DNA from: an uncultured Pseudomonadales bacterium
GTDB taxonomy: Bacteria; Pseudomonadota; Gammaproteobacteria; Pseudomonadales; Azotimanducaceae
Length of the DNA stretch: 64,000 bases
Direction of reading: 5' to 3'
Assembly (NCBI GenBank): GCA_943787425.1
Contig: CALSMJ010000001.1
Coordinates: 1,291,271-1,355,270 of the forward strand
Made by a program: the position numbers and the translations under genes. The notes beneath the pieces were generated by a model. That model saw only the letters and a program-made list of their open reading frames with translations. It searched no databases and was not told the DNA's origin. Of the stretch, positions 9,095-16,724 are shown in pieces. How positions within the stretch are numbered: position 1 is the stretch's first letter; the number at the start of each line of letters is the position of its first letter.

Positions 9095-9436
9095 ATGGCC
9101 AAAGGCGTTGCTTGGTATTATCTAAGAAAGGGCTGAACCACGTGCGTCAAAGCATCCAAGTTTTTGGAAGCCCGTTCAATCGACATCAAAGAAACCGTGC
9201 TCGCGAGCAAGAAGTTGAGCGCAGCAGACTGCCCCGGTATCACTGAGGCAGCCTCAACGCTGGTTGCCATGAAAGGTAAAAAGGTGGAATCCTTCGATCT
9301 TAAAAAGGGCCTGAGCGATGAGGCCAAGGCCGCTATGCTCGGCCCAACCGGCAACCTTCGAGCCCCAACCCTGAAAGTCGGCAAGACCGTTTTAGTGGGG
9401 TTTAACGACGCGGTGTTCGCCGAACATTTTAATTAA
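9095..9436 (+). CDS. ArsC-like thioredoxin-fold protein with in-frame TGA, candidate selenoprotein (UxxC)
   Basis: Starting at the ATG at 9095, preceded by AAGGGAG six bases upstream, the frame reads 13 codons (ending YYLRKG), then TGA at 9134-9136, then TTCVKASKFLEAR and onward to TAA at 9434-9436, 113 codons in all. If TGA is read as selenocysteine the redox motif is U-T-T-C, exactly where ArsC/Spx/glutaredoxin-fold proteins have CxxC or CxxS after beta-1. The rest fits the fold: a helix after the motif, a GKKV/DLKKG middle, and GNLRAPTLKVGKTVLVGF with the cis-proline 'RAPT' strand. ArsC-related selenoproteins with this layout are known to me as a family; this assignment rests on recalled patterns. 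A SECIS-like hairpin follows the TGA. No sel genes lie in the window. An alternative is a Cys-to-stop substitution or sequence error. Confidence 0.82.
9152..9171 (+). promoter_or_regulatory. Putative bacterial SECIS stem-loop
   Basis: Inside the coding sequence, TCCAA (9155-9159) pairs with TTGGA (9164-9168) around a four-base GTTT loop; beyond an A-A mismatch, GC (9152-9153) pairs with GC (9170-9171). The apical loop begins with G, 24 bases after the last base of the TGA. Bacterial SECIS elements recognised by SelB typically have a short stem, a G in the first two loop positions, and a loop about 16-37 nt from the UGA; all three hold here. Confidence 0.65.
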
Positions 9437-9460
9437 AGCTGACGTTAACTGAAGAAAGCC

Positions 9461-9491
9461 GTTGGACCTCAAGCATGCCTCGAGGTCCAAC
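9461..9491. terminator. Bidirectional hairpin between ArsC-like gene and pilin gene
   Basis: GTTGGACCTC (9461-9470) pairs perfectly with GAGGTCCAAC (9482-9491), leaving an 11-base loop. It begins 25 bases after the stop of the ArsC-like gene and lies 10 bases beyond the stop of the convergent pilin gene. There is no long T-run on either side, so it may be a weak intrinsic terminator or an RNA-stabilising structure serving both transcripts. Confidence 0.6.
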
Positions 9492-9500
9492 GCGCCATTG

Positions 9501-11063
9501 TCAATTTCCATTTTTGACGGCCTGCCACTCGCTTGGGTTTCTGCCCATGCAGCTGGCAACGGCACTCCAATGCGGTCGCCCATTACCTTTCACAGTCGTT
9601 TCCCGAACACAATCAGCGCGCGATTTTCCTTGCGCACAAACCCCATTATTGAGATGCATACCCGACCCGCACTGACGACATTGACTCGGGTCTGCGGCCA
9701 GCGCGCCGCCCACGCCGCAACGCGCATTCTGCACACACCGGCCCTCGTACAAGGTTTGATTCTCGGAACAAGTACAGCTCGCCAAATCCGCCGACAATCG
9801 ACCACCATCACAGGCAACCGGTTTCACGCATTGACCCTGAACCAGGCCCATACCCGACCCGCATTGACGACATTGACTCGGGTCTGCGGCCAACGCGCCG
9901 CCCACGCCGCAACGCGCATTCTGCACACACCGGCCCTCGTACAAGGTTTGATTCTCGGAACAAGTACAGCTCGCCAAATCCGCCGACAATCGACCACCAT
10001 CACAGGCAACCGGTTTCACGCATTGACCCTGAACCAGGCCCATACCCGACCCGCATTGACGACATTGACTCGGGTCTGCGGCCAACGCGCCGCCCACGCC
10101 GCAACGCGCATTCTGCACACACCGGCCCTCGTACAAGGTTTGATTCTCGGAACAAGTACAGCTCGCCAAATCCGCCGACAATCGACCACCATCACAGGCG
10201 ACCGGTTTCACGCATTGACCCTGAACCAGGCCCATACCCGACCCGCATTGACGACATTGACTCGGGTCTGCGGCCAACGCGCCGCCCACGCCGCAACGCG
10301 CATTCTGCACACACCGGCCCTCGTACAAGGTTTGATTCTCGGAACAAGTACAGCTCGCCAAATCTGCCGACAATTGACCATCAACACAAGCGACCGGCGT
10401 CACGCATTGATCCCCTAACCGTTGCGCTGGGGCGGAACATACCGTTTTAGCTGGTGCCGATTGGGCCTTAGGGGATTTGGTTGCACCCACCGATGTTGGG
10501 CTACTCTGAGATTGAGCCGATGCTCCTTCACAGCCATGCCTAAAATTTACCGTAAACACAACGATCGATTCTGTGTTAAGTGACCAATCCTTCAGCATCC
10601 CTTGACGCTCGACGCGATCGAAGACCGTCTGAGCGACCTTAACCGCTTCCATGCCATCGGTCTCGGAGGTTGCGCTCACCCTGATCGACAGCCCGTCACA
10701 CGGATTACCCCCCGCTTGCGACCGAGCGACCGGATCCGATCCACAACTCTTTCGATTGAGATTGGCATCAATTCTTTCAACCTTCATAAAACTCGAGGAC
10801 GGATAGCCCACTTTGTCAGCAGACCCAGCATCTAAATCTGACCAAGTCACTGCGCAAAAATCGAGATTTTTTTCTGCCGCTTTCATCCGATAAAACCGCT
10901 CAAACTCAGCGACCTCGGCCAAAAACGTATCGGCTGCCGCATCGGTGATATAGCCCTGATAGACCGGTAACGAAATACTGCCCAAAACCGCGAGTAAAAC
11001 CATCACGATCATGAGTTCGAGCAGCGTGAACCCTCGCGCAACACGCGCCCTAAGCATCATCAA
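9501..11063 (-). CDS. Type IV pilin-like protein with cysteine-rich 64-residue repeats
   Basis: The 520-residue protein begins with a class III prepilin signal: RVARGFTLLELMIVM, giving cleavage before Phe and a Glu at +5, followed by the hydrophobic alpha-1 helix (VLLAVLGSISLPVY). Residues ~40-190 resemble a small pilin globular domain with Cys residues. After a Ser/Ala/Gln-rich linker come four near-identical 64-residue repeats (~220-475), each with eight cysteines, including CTCSENQTLYEGRC and CRQCGSGM; then a ~45-residue tail. Normal major pilins are 130-180 residues, so this is a pilin with a long disulfide-rich distal extension. It overlaps the preceding gene by 14 bp. Likely exported, assembled or membrane-anchored, with an adhesive or binding role inferred only from architecture. 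Confidence 0.85.
   Translation of the reverse strand: MMMLRARVARGFTLLELMIVMVLLAVLGSISLPVYQGYITDAAADTFLAEVAEFERFYRMKAAEKNLDFCAVTWSDLDAGSADKVGYPSSSFMKVERIDANLNRKSCGSDPVARSQAGGNPCDGLSIRVSATSETDGMEAVKVAQTVFDRVERQGMLKDWSLNTESIVVFTVNFRHGCEGASAQSQSSPTSVGATKSPKAQSAPAKTVCSAPAQRLGDQCVTPVACVDGQLSADLASCTCSENQTLYEGRCVQNARCGVGGALAADPSQCRQCGSGMGLVQGQCVKPVACDGGRLSADLASCTCSENQTLYEGRCVQNARCGVGGALAADPSQCRQCGSGMGLVQGQCVKPVACDGGRLSADLASCTCSENQTLYEGRCVQNARCGVGGALAADPSQCRQCGSGMGLVQGQCVKPVACDGGRLSADLASCTCSENQTLYEGRCVQNARCGVGGALAADPSQCRQCGSGMHLNNGVCAQGKSRADCVRETTVKGNGRPHWSAVASCMGRNPSEWQAVKNGN
9661..10428 (-). repeat. Four tandem 192-bp repeats inside the pilin gene
   Basis: Copies begin at 9661, 9853, 10045 and 10237 on the plus strand, exactly 192 bp (64 codons) apart. 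The internal copies are almost identical at nucleotide level, while the copies at both ends have diverged. The frame is kept in every unit. Such similarity points to recent duplication or ongoing homogenisation, so copy number could vary between strains. Confidence 0.93.
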
Positions 11064-11475
11064 GCTCCGCTTGCTCGACGCTATCCAGGCTTGAGCGATC
11101 TCCGCGACGCTCTAACTGTTTGAAGGTGCCGTTCACGCGCGTTGTCAGACGATAGCCCCCGTCAACAGACTCAAAGGTCACCCATTGATCTGCTGCCAAG
11201 CCGGGTAGTCCCTGCGGCAACTGCCCCGTTTCGACCTGCTGGCTTTGTAAAGCGGCATCCACCACCATCAGCAAGGCCTCAGCATCGGCGTCAAGCACCG
11301 TCTGATTGGGTCCGAACAGTGCGCGCCACTGATTCACGATCACGAATATTCCGACGATCAACAAAATGATCAACAAAGCGCTTCGATTCGATGACCGGCG
11401 TTGTCCTTGCCCCGGAATCTGCTGTTTGGGGATCAATGATTCGACCTGCCCGATCGACTCATCTAGTTCGCTCAT
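11050..11475 (-). CDS. Single-pass membrane protein next to the repeat pilin
   Basis: I do not recognise the family. The 141-residue product has a ~30-residue polar N-terminus, one hydrophobic helix at about residues 33-48 (ALLIILLIVGIFVIV), and a ~90-residue C-terminal domain, predicted periplasmic. There is no prepilin cleavage motif. The gene precedes and overlaps the repeat-pilin gene by 14 bp, so the two are probably translationally coupled; it diverges from the GspE/PilB ATPase gene across ~100 bp. A role in assembling or anchoring the pilin-like protein is plausible but inferred only from position. Confidence 0.6.
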   Translation of the reverse strand: MSELDESIGQVESLIPKQQIPGQGQRRSSNRSALLIILLIVGIFVIVNQWRALFGPNQTVLDADAEALLMVVDAALQSQQVETGQLPQGLPGLAADQWVTFESVDGGYRLTTRVNGTFKQLERRGDRSSLDSVEQAELDDA

Positions 11476-11575
11476 CTAACACCACCTTGTTTTCAAATTG
11501 ATTTGCTGCACTTGGGTATAAAATTAGCATCGTTTATGCTGGAGACACAATTTTAGGATTTCGAGTAATTTAACC

Positions 11576-13687
11576 ATGCGCTTCGAATGGCTAACCTCAT
11601 TACTTCCGCCAACGCAACAGGCTGATTTCCCGGCCGCGCAATTGACGGATGCAGCATCGGCCTGGGCCTGTGCCAGTGCCCTTCTCGCCTGCGATGCGCT
11701 GCATCTAGCGAGCACAATTGCCAAGCACTTTGATTTGCCAATGCTTGGTGATGCCACGCCAAGCCAAAAAGCCGTCAAACTTGTTCCAGCCTCGGTCGCA
11801 GAACGATACCAGGTTGTTCCAATTGAGTGTGATGATCACTTGATCACCTTGGCATCAGCCAACCCGGCAGACACCGATGCGCTCCAAGCAATCCAATTTA
11901 TCAGTGGTCGGGTTGCTAACTATTTAGTGGCACCACCAGGCGCGATTGACGATCTGATTCAGGCCCATTATCAGCACGGACACCTAAGTCCCACGCAATT
12001 AAACCACGCCCACGGCACCGCCGATCACGCAACGCTTTCGGTACAGGGCAGATCCATTACCAGCCGCTTAACAACCCAGACGCCACCAACAGAAAAATTA
12101 TTCCTGTTGATCCTGCGAGAAGCCTTAAATCGATATGTATCAGACGTGCACATACAACCTTTTGTCGGTGGTGCCGCGGTTCGCTTCCGTATCGATGGTG
12201 TCATGCAACAAATAAAGAGCATGCCCATAAGCGTGATGCAACAATTGGTCCGCCACATTAAGGCCCTTTCGGATCTGGACATCACCAACACCCGAACGCC
12301 CCAAGATGGCCGACTTACGTTGAAAGTTGCTGACGAAGATGACCGCGACTTACGACTGTCTATTTTACCGGCTGAGGGCGGTGAGCGCTTGGTCATCCGA
12401 ATTCTTGCCAACCAAGCTGATGCCAGTCACCTCAACTTCCCCAGCGAACTACAACACGCGATCAATCGAGCGATGCTTGACACCTCGGGCGTGATCTTAG
12501 CCACCGGACCCACGGGCTCTGGCAAAACCACTACCTTGTACAGCATGCTGAATCAACTCAACCACGACGCCGCCAACATTCTGTCGGTTGAGGACCCGGT
12601 TGAAATCAAGATGACGGGGGTCTCACAAACCAGTGTCAATCCAGCCCAGGGCTTGACCTTTCCAGCCGTACTCCGATCGATGCTCCGTCAGGATCCTGAC
12701 GTCATTCTCGTTGGTGAAATCAGAGATTCGGAAACCGCGGAGTTGGCCATGCGAGCGGCACTAACCGGGCACCTGGTACTGTCGACGCTCCACACCATCG
12801 ATGCGTTGAGCAGCATCAGTCGCTTGACGGACCTGGGCGTGAGTCCCACCTTAATCGCTGATGCGGTCCGATTTGTGATCAACCAACGCTTGGTCAGAAA
12901 ACTTTGCCAAAGCTGTAAAACAGTCGTTCCAGAGCCTGAATTACTCGAAAACGAGCGCTTATTTAAGACGCTTCGACCCAAGTCAAAATCATTATTTCGG
13001 TCCTCAGGTTGTGAAGCCTGCAACGGAACGGGCTTTCGGGGCCGATTACCCATTGCGCAAATTTGGGAGCTGTCTGAGCAAAGTAAACGCTTGTTGCGGG
13101 CCGCGGTGATCGACGAAGCGGCCCTTACCGACGATGCATTGGCTTCAGGCATGAAGTCCTTGCATGATTCTGGCATCGAGCTGATCGATGCTGGCGAGAC
13201 CTCGGTCGATGAAGTTGCGCGGGTCAATGGTGGCAATTTTTGGCGCGCCCTTGGCAACACTGCCGTCGCGCAACGCCGCCACCGAGACGGCAAACACCCC
13301 ATTACCATGACCGAAAAGCTACTGCTGATTATTGAGGATGAGCGCTTAAGACACGCGCTCGCCGAGGCACTCTCGACGCTGGGTTATGTTGTGACTGCGG
13401 TGGCAGACTCAGCTGACGCGAAAGCGCACATCGAGTCAGGCATGCCGGTTGATTTGATGCTGATCGACGTCGAGCGCGAGTCTGCAACGCCAATGAAAGC
13501 CTTTACCACGCTGCATTCGGCTTTGGCCTTCTCTGGGCTATCGGCGGTGCTTTTGATTCCAGAGGAATCCGAGGCCCTTGAAACACTGCTTGAGATTCAC
13601 AATGCTTCGGACTGGATTCGAAAGCCCGCGACGCCAGATGTGGTCGCGCAAACGGTGCAGGCGGTGCTCAAGCGCCGACACCTTTAA
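11576..13687 (+). CDS. GspE/PilB-type assembly ATPase with C-terminal receiver domain
   Basis: The 703-residue protein has an N-terminal MshEN/T2SSE-N-like region (residues ~10-130), a linker, and the secretion ATPase core: Walker A GPTGSGKT, Asp box and Walker B DPDVILVGEIRD, His box STLHT, and the tetracysteine zinc site CQSC...CEAC. These power type IV pilus or type II secretion assembly from the cytoplasmic face. Unusually, the last ~125 residues form a response-regulator receiver-like domain with an acidic IIEDE pair, a phospho-acceptor candidate in LMLIDVE and a lysine in RKPATP. The ATG at 11576 follows an extended -10-like TATAAAAT near 11517. The pilin genes are divergent. No PilC/GspF, PilD or secretin genes are in the window. 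Confidence 0.9.
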   Translation: MRFEWLTSLLPPTQQADFPAAQLTDAASAWACASALLACDALHLASTIAKHFDLPMLGDATPSQKAVKLVPASVAERYQVVPIECDDHLITLASANPADTDALQAIQFISGRVANYLVAPPGAIDDLIQAHYQHGHLSPTQLNHAHGTADHATLSVQGRSITSRLTTQTPPTEKLFLLILREALNRYVSDVHIQPFVGGAAVRFRIDGVMQQIKSMPISVMQQLVRHIKALSDLDITNTRTPQDGRLTLKVADEDDRDLRLSILPAEGGERLVIRILANQADASHLNFPSELQHAINRAMLDTSGVILATGPTGSGKTTTLYSMLNQLNHDAANILSVEDPVEIKMTGVSQTSVNPAQGLTFPAVLRSMLRQDPDVILVGEIRDSETAELAMRAALTGHLVLSTLHTIDALSSISRLTDLGVSPTLIADAVRFVINQRLVRKLCQSCKTVVPEPELLENERLFKTLRPKSKSLFRSSGCEACNGTGFRGRLPIAQIWELSEQSKRLLRAAVIDEAALTDDALASGMKSLHDSGIELIDAGETSVDEVARVNGGNFWRALGNTAVAQRRHRDGKHPITMTEKLLLIIEDERLRHALAEALSTLGYVVTAVADSADAKAHIESGMPVDLMLIDVERESATPMKAFTTLHSALAFSGLSAVLLIPEESEALETLLEIHNASDWIRKPATPDVVAQTVQAVLKRRHL

Positions 13688-13763
13688 GTCCCGCCTCCGC
13701 CGTCAATAGTCAACGGTCAACAGTCAACCGCCAGCCGTGTAGCCTGCGCGTGAGGCCGATTGC

Positions 13764-13994
13764 TTACAAAGATCGCTTGGCCGTGACCGCTGCCGATCGT
13801 AATTGCTTTTCTTGCCCAGGGTTATTCCCAACCCAAACACACAGTTGCGGGTCCGCATGACGAATGTCGCCGCTGAGATGCCGGCCTTCTGACGTAAACA
13901 CGCCCCATTGATTACCGTTCGTTACGCGAATGTTCCCGTCATCATCAACCTGATACAGAGAATCGGGGTCAAACGGATGCTTAATACTTGGCAT
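13764..13994 (-). CDS. Small protein paired with the Rieske oxygenase
   Basis: No family is recognised. The 76-residue soluble product starts 3 bp after the stop of the Rieske oxygenase gene, so they are almost surely one transcript. The sequence has a beta-rich look with a YQVDDDGNIRVTNG strand-turn-strand, GVFTSEGRHLSGD, and a HADPQLCVWVGN motif. It is too small and lacks the features of a ferredoxin or of an oxygenase beta subunit. A specificity, stability or assembly partner of the oxygenase is a guess from position. Confidence 0.6.
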   Translation of the reverse strand: MPSIKHPFDPDSLYQVDDDGNIRVTNGNQWGVFTSEGRHLSGDIRHADPQLCVWVGNNPGQEKQLRSAAVTAKRSL

Positions 13995-13997
13995 ATT

Positions 13998-15350
13998 TTA
14001 TTCACCCACCCATTCTGTCAGTTTGTGATGCAGCCAGCGGACCTTACTTTCTTGATAACCCGACAGCACAATGCCGTCCATATAGGTCGACTCTAAGCCC
14101 TGCTGTACTTTTGGCATATTGAACGAGTCTTGATCAAACACTTTCCCTAAAAAGCCCAGAACCGAAGACCAGGTCTCGTCTTCTTCCAACCAATGCACCT
14201 TCGCCGCCGGGGGCCGCTCGCCTTCAAAGGGTGCCAACATGATGCACTCCATAATGGCAGAGCGATGGTCGTTGCCATTAGGCCGGAACCGGTAAACAAT
14301 GCCGTTGAACGCACCCCAAGGATGAAAATTAGGGAACAAGGTGTAATCAAGGCTATCCATGAGCTCAGCATCACAATAGATCTCGGCGCGATCGCCGGCA
14401 ATTGCCTTAAGATTTTCTCGACTGCGATCTGCTAAGAAGGTCCTTAGGTTCACCCCTTGTGGGATTTCCGGTACTTCCGCGTCGTGATCTAGGTCCATCA
14501 TTGCTCGAATAAGATCCGGGTCGCTCACCTCTGTGAGCAAGGGACTGTGCGTTCCACCCGCGGTAATGACCCGCGCACAGTTCTCCCAAACATCTACCTG
14601 GCTGTTGACATCACCAATACTGCGCATAATCTGAGGGTGCGTGGCATTGACATGAAAGGCTTCGCAAAACGCTTCTTGCGCGATTTTCCAATTGCAAGGC
14701 ATGACCTTGGCGGCATGGGCTTGCTTATACAGCCCGCCAAGATTCCAGCGCTCAAACTGTTCTGCCAGATCCTTGATAAAGTCATCAAACGGATCGCAGT
14801 TTTGATCAGGATTGATAAAAATAAACCCGGCCCAAACCGCCAGCGGTATTTCGGGCAGCGAGAATTCGCTTTGGTTGATTTGCGGGAAATCCCAATCCGC
14901 AGGGATATCTTTTAATTGACCATCTAATTTCCAGCAAAAGCCATGAAACGGGCATCTGAGTTCGGCGGCATTGCCGTCAAACTCTTTCAGCATCCGGCCG
15001 CGATGCAAACAGGCGTTGGGGTAGGCTTTGAGCGCACCCGTTTCAGTGCGAACAACGAGAAACGACATTCCAGCAATATCGTATCGATAGTGATCCCCGG
15101 GCTCTGGGATATCCTCCTCACGACAGGTAAATTGCCAAACTTTTTTCCAAAGTCGCTCCACTTCAAGTTCATGCCAGGCGGCGCTGGTATAACGCTTAAC
15201 CGAATACCGCTGCAACCCCATATCTTTAGGCGACTGTAAACGCAGCACATCCGGCACAGGGCGAGAATCTGCATCCAGTAATTCTTGATAGGTAATGCCC
15301 GGTGATCTTGGCATGGTTTCAGGGTCTAACGGTTTATAGGCTTCTGACAT
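13998..15350 (-). CDS. Rieske non-heme iron ring-hydroxylating oxygenase, alpha subunit
   Basis: The 450-residue protein shows the [2Fe-2S] Rieske motif CLHRG...CPFHGFCW near residues 112-138 and the mononuclear iron site EAFCEAFHVNATHP near residue 210, followed by a SRPBCC-type catalytic domain. It starts at an ATG with GAGGGGAAC upstream. Such enzymes use electrons from a separate reductase to hydroxylate aromatic, terpenoid or quaternary-ammonium substrates; the substrate cannot be chosen here. Its small downstream partner lies 3 bp away. No reductase or ferredoxin gene is in the immediate area. Confidence 0.92.
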   Translation of the reverse strand: MSEAYKPLDPETMPRSPGITYQELLDADSRPVPDVLRLQSPKDMGLQRYSVKRYTSAAWHELEVERLWKKVWQFTCREEDIPEPGDHYRYDIAGMSFLVVRTETGALKAYPNACLHRGRMLKEFDGNAAELRCPFHGFCWKLDGQLKDIPADWDFPQINQSEFSLPEIPLAVWAGFIFINPDQNCDPFDDFIKDLAEQFERWNLGGLYKQAHAAKVMPCNWKIAQEAFCEAFHVNATHPQIMRSIGDVNSQVDVWENCARVITAGGTHSPLLTEVSDPDLIRAMMDLDHDAEVPEIPQGVNLRTFLADRSRENLKAIAGDRAEIYCDAELMDSLDYTLFPNFHPWGAFNGIVYRFRPNGNDHRSAIMECIMLAPFEGERPPAAKVHWLEEDETWSSVLGFLGKVFDQDSFNMPKVQQGLESTYMDGIVLSGYQESKVRWLHHKLTEWVGE

Positions 15351-15569
15351 GAGTTCCCCTCGAACTGGTCAATCATTTAACGGGTATGGCGATCTAATCA
15401 ACGCTCTGATTACGGCGAAACGGTCGCCATTGCCTGCCGGCTCAACGCCCCTTGTTTGCCTCACGTAATCTTGAACGACCTCAATGGTGCCTCGAATTGT
15501 GCGTCAGAGCAACCTGCAGCCAATCAATCGACGTGATCCCGGTGGTAACTCAATCAAAGCGCTTTGAGG

Positions 15570-16643
15570 TCAGCTATTTTGGCGCTGGTTTGGAATAATT
15601 TTCTCACTCAAGCTCGCCATCGAGGCATAGCGGGTGTCAAAATTCGGCAAATTCATAACTTGCTTCAACCCCGCCTGCTCTAACTCAAACAAGCGCTGTA
15701 ACACCTCGTCTTGCGTCCCAATCAGGCAGGTCCCTTGAAGAATTGACGGGGTCAAAAATCTGAGTTCTTCCGGTAACACCCAACAATTGTGACCTAAATG
15801 AATTCTTTGATGACGCCGTTCCTCGGGATAGGTTGCGAGTACTGCACAGTAATCCTCCCAAATCTCTGCAAACAGGTTTGGGGGCTGATGCCCAAAGTTT
15901 CGCGCTTGATCATAGGCATAATGCACCGATGCCATCGCCATGGCACCGCACAGGTTTATCACTCGGTCAGAATTAACCGCCTCGCCCGGTTCTAGTATGG
16001 CAATCGCCGTGAGCGCCGTGGTGTAAAACTGATCCCGATCCAAGTCGGCCTCACGATCTGCCGACAGCGCCGCCCAGATGCCTTGCATTGCGGCCTGTGA
16101 ATGCGGCAACGACAAAACGGCCCCATCACCAAACCGACCGGCGAGCGCCAGGGATTTTGGACCAAAACCCGAGACATACAAGGGAATGGGCGAATCGAAA
16201 TTAACAAAGCCATGCGCTGGCATGACATGGCGAATAGGCTTGTCGCCGAAAGGCGAGGACATCATCGCTTCCTCGCCCTGCAGCAAGGGCTTCACCACGG
16301 CCAAATACGTCTCAAAGTCTTTTAATCGTTGGGGTGGCAGCCCCATGACCCGCATCGCAGTGTTGCCAGCGCCCAGCCCAAAAAAGGTTCTACCTGGCGC
16401 CAACGCATTTATGGTTGCGATGGACGCTGCGTTGACCGGCGCGGGTCTGGTGCCGGAGATCGCAACGCCAGTCCCAAGGCGGATCGTTTTTGTCCGACTG
16501 GCCGCGAGCGCAAGGCAAGCGTAGCAGTCGGACCACAGCATTTGGCTGTCCGCGAACCAAGCATGGGTAAAGCCTTGCGCTTCCGCAGCAACGGCATAGT
16601 CCGTGTCTTGGATATGACTTGCGATACAAACACCGATATCCAC
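15570..16643 (-). CDS. LLM-class flavin-dependent oxidoreductase
   Basis: A luciferase-like monooxygenase-family TIM barrel of about 357 residues. The GTG at 16643 is chosen because GAGGAGG stands five bases upstream and the protein then begins VDIGVCIASH, as family members do; an ATG at 16682 would add residues with no homology look. Visible marks are the FADSQ strand, RLGTGVAISGTR, the FFGLGAGNTAMRVMG flavin/F420 loop, and PLYVSGFGPKSLALAGRFGDGA. It may reduce or oxygenate a substrate with FMN or F420; which is not evident. It is 81 bp downstream of the metallo-hydrolase gene, same strand. Confidence 0.88.
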   Translation of the reverse strand: MDIGVCIASHIQDTDYAVAAEAQGFTHAWFADSQMLWSDCYACLALAASRTKTIRLGTGVAISGTRPAPVNAASIATINALAPGRTFFGLGAGNTAMRVMGLPPQRLKDFETYLAVVKPLLQGEEAMMSSPFGDKPIRHVMPAHGFVNFDSPIPLYVSGFGPKSLALAGRFGDGAVLSLPHSQAAMQGIWAALSADREADLDRDQFYTTALTAIAILEPGEAVNSDRVINLCGAMAMASVHYAYDQARNFGHQPPNLFAEIWEDYCAVLATYPEERRHQRIHLGHNCWVLPEELRFLTPSILQGTCLIGTQDEVLQRLFELEQAGLKQVMNLPNFDTRYASMASLSEKIIPNQRQNS

Positions 16644-16724
16644 TCGCGCCTCCTCAGCGCTTTCGCGCCTTTGCGACACCACCGATCAGATTAAAAGCAC
16701 CGCTTTCCTCACATGCGCATCAAA

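Noticed and set aside
9164-9436. ArsC-like gene starting at the TTG at 9164, downstream of the TGA
   Set aside because: That start has no ribosome site and removes beta-1 and the redox motif, leaving half a thioredoxin fold. The ATG at 9095 with AAGGGAG fits far better.
9095-9436. TGA as a simple pseudogene mutation
   Set aside because: Not excluded, but the remaining 112 codons show no other damage, and both the TGA position and the following hairpin fit selenocysteine.
9462-10418. Long plus-strand open frame of 318 codons opposite the pilin gene
   Set aside because: It is the antisense shadow of the 192-bp repeats; the minus frame has the prepilin signal and cysteine pattern.
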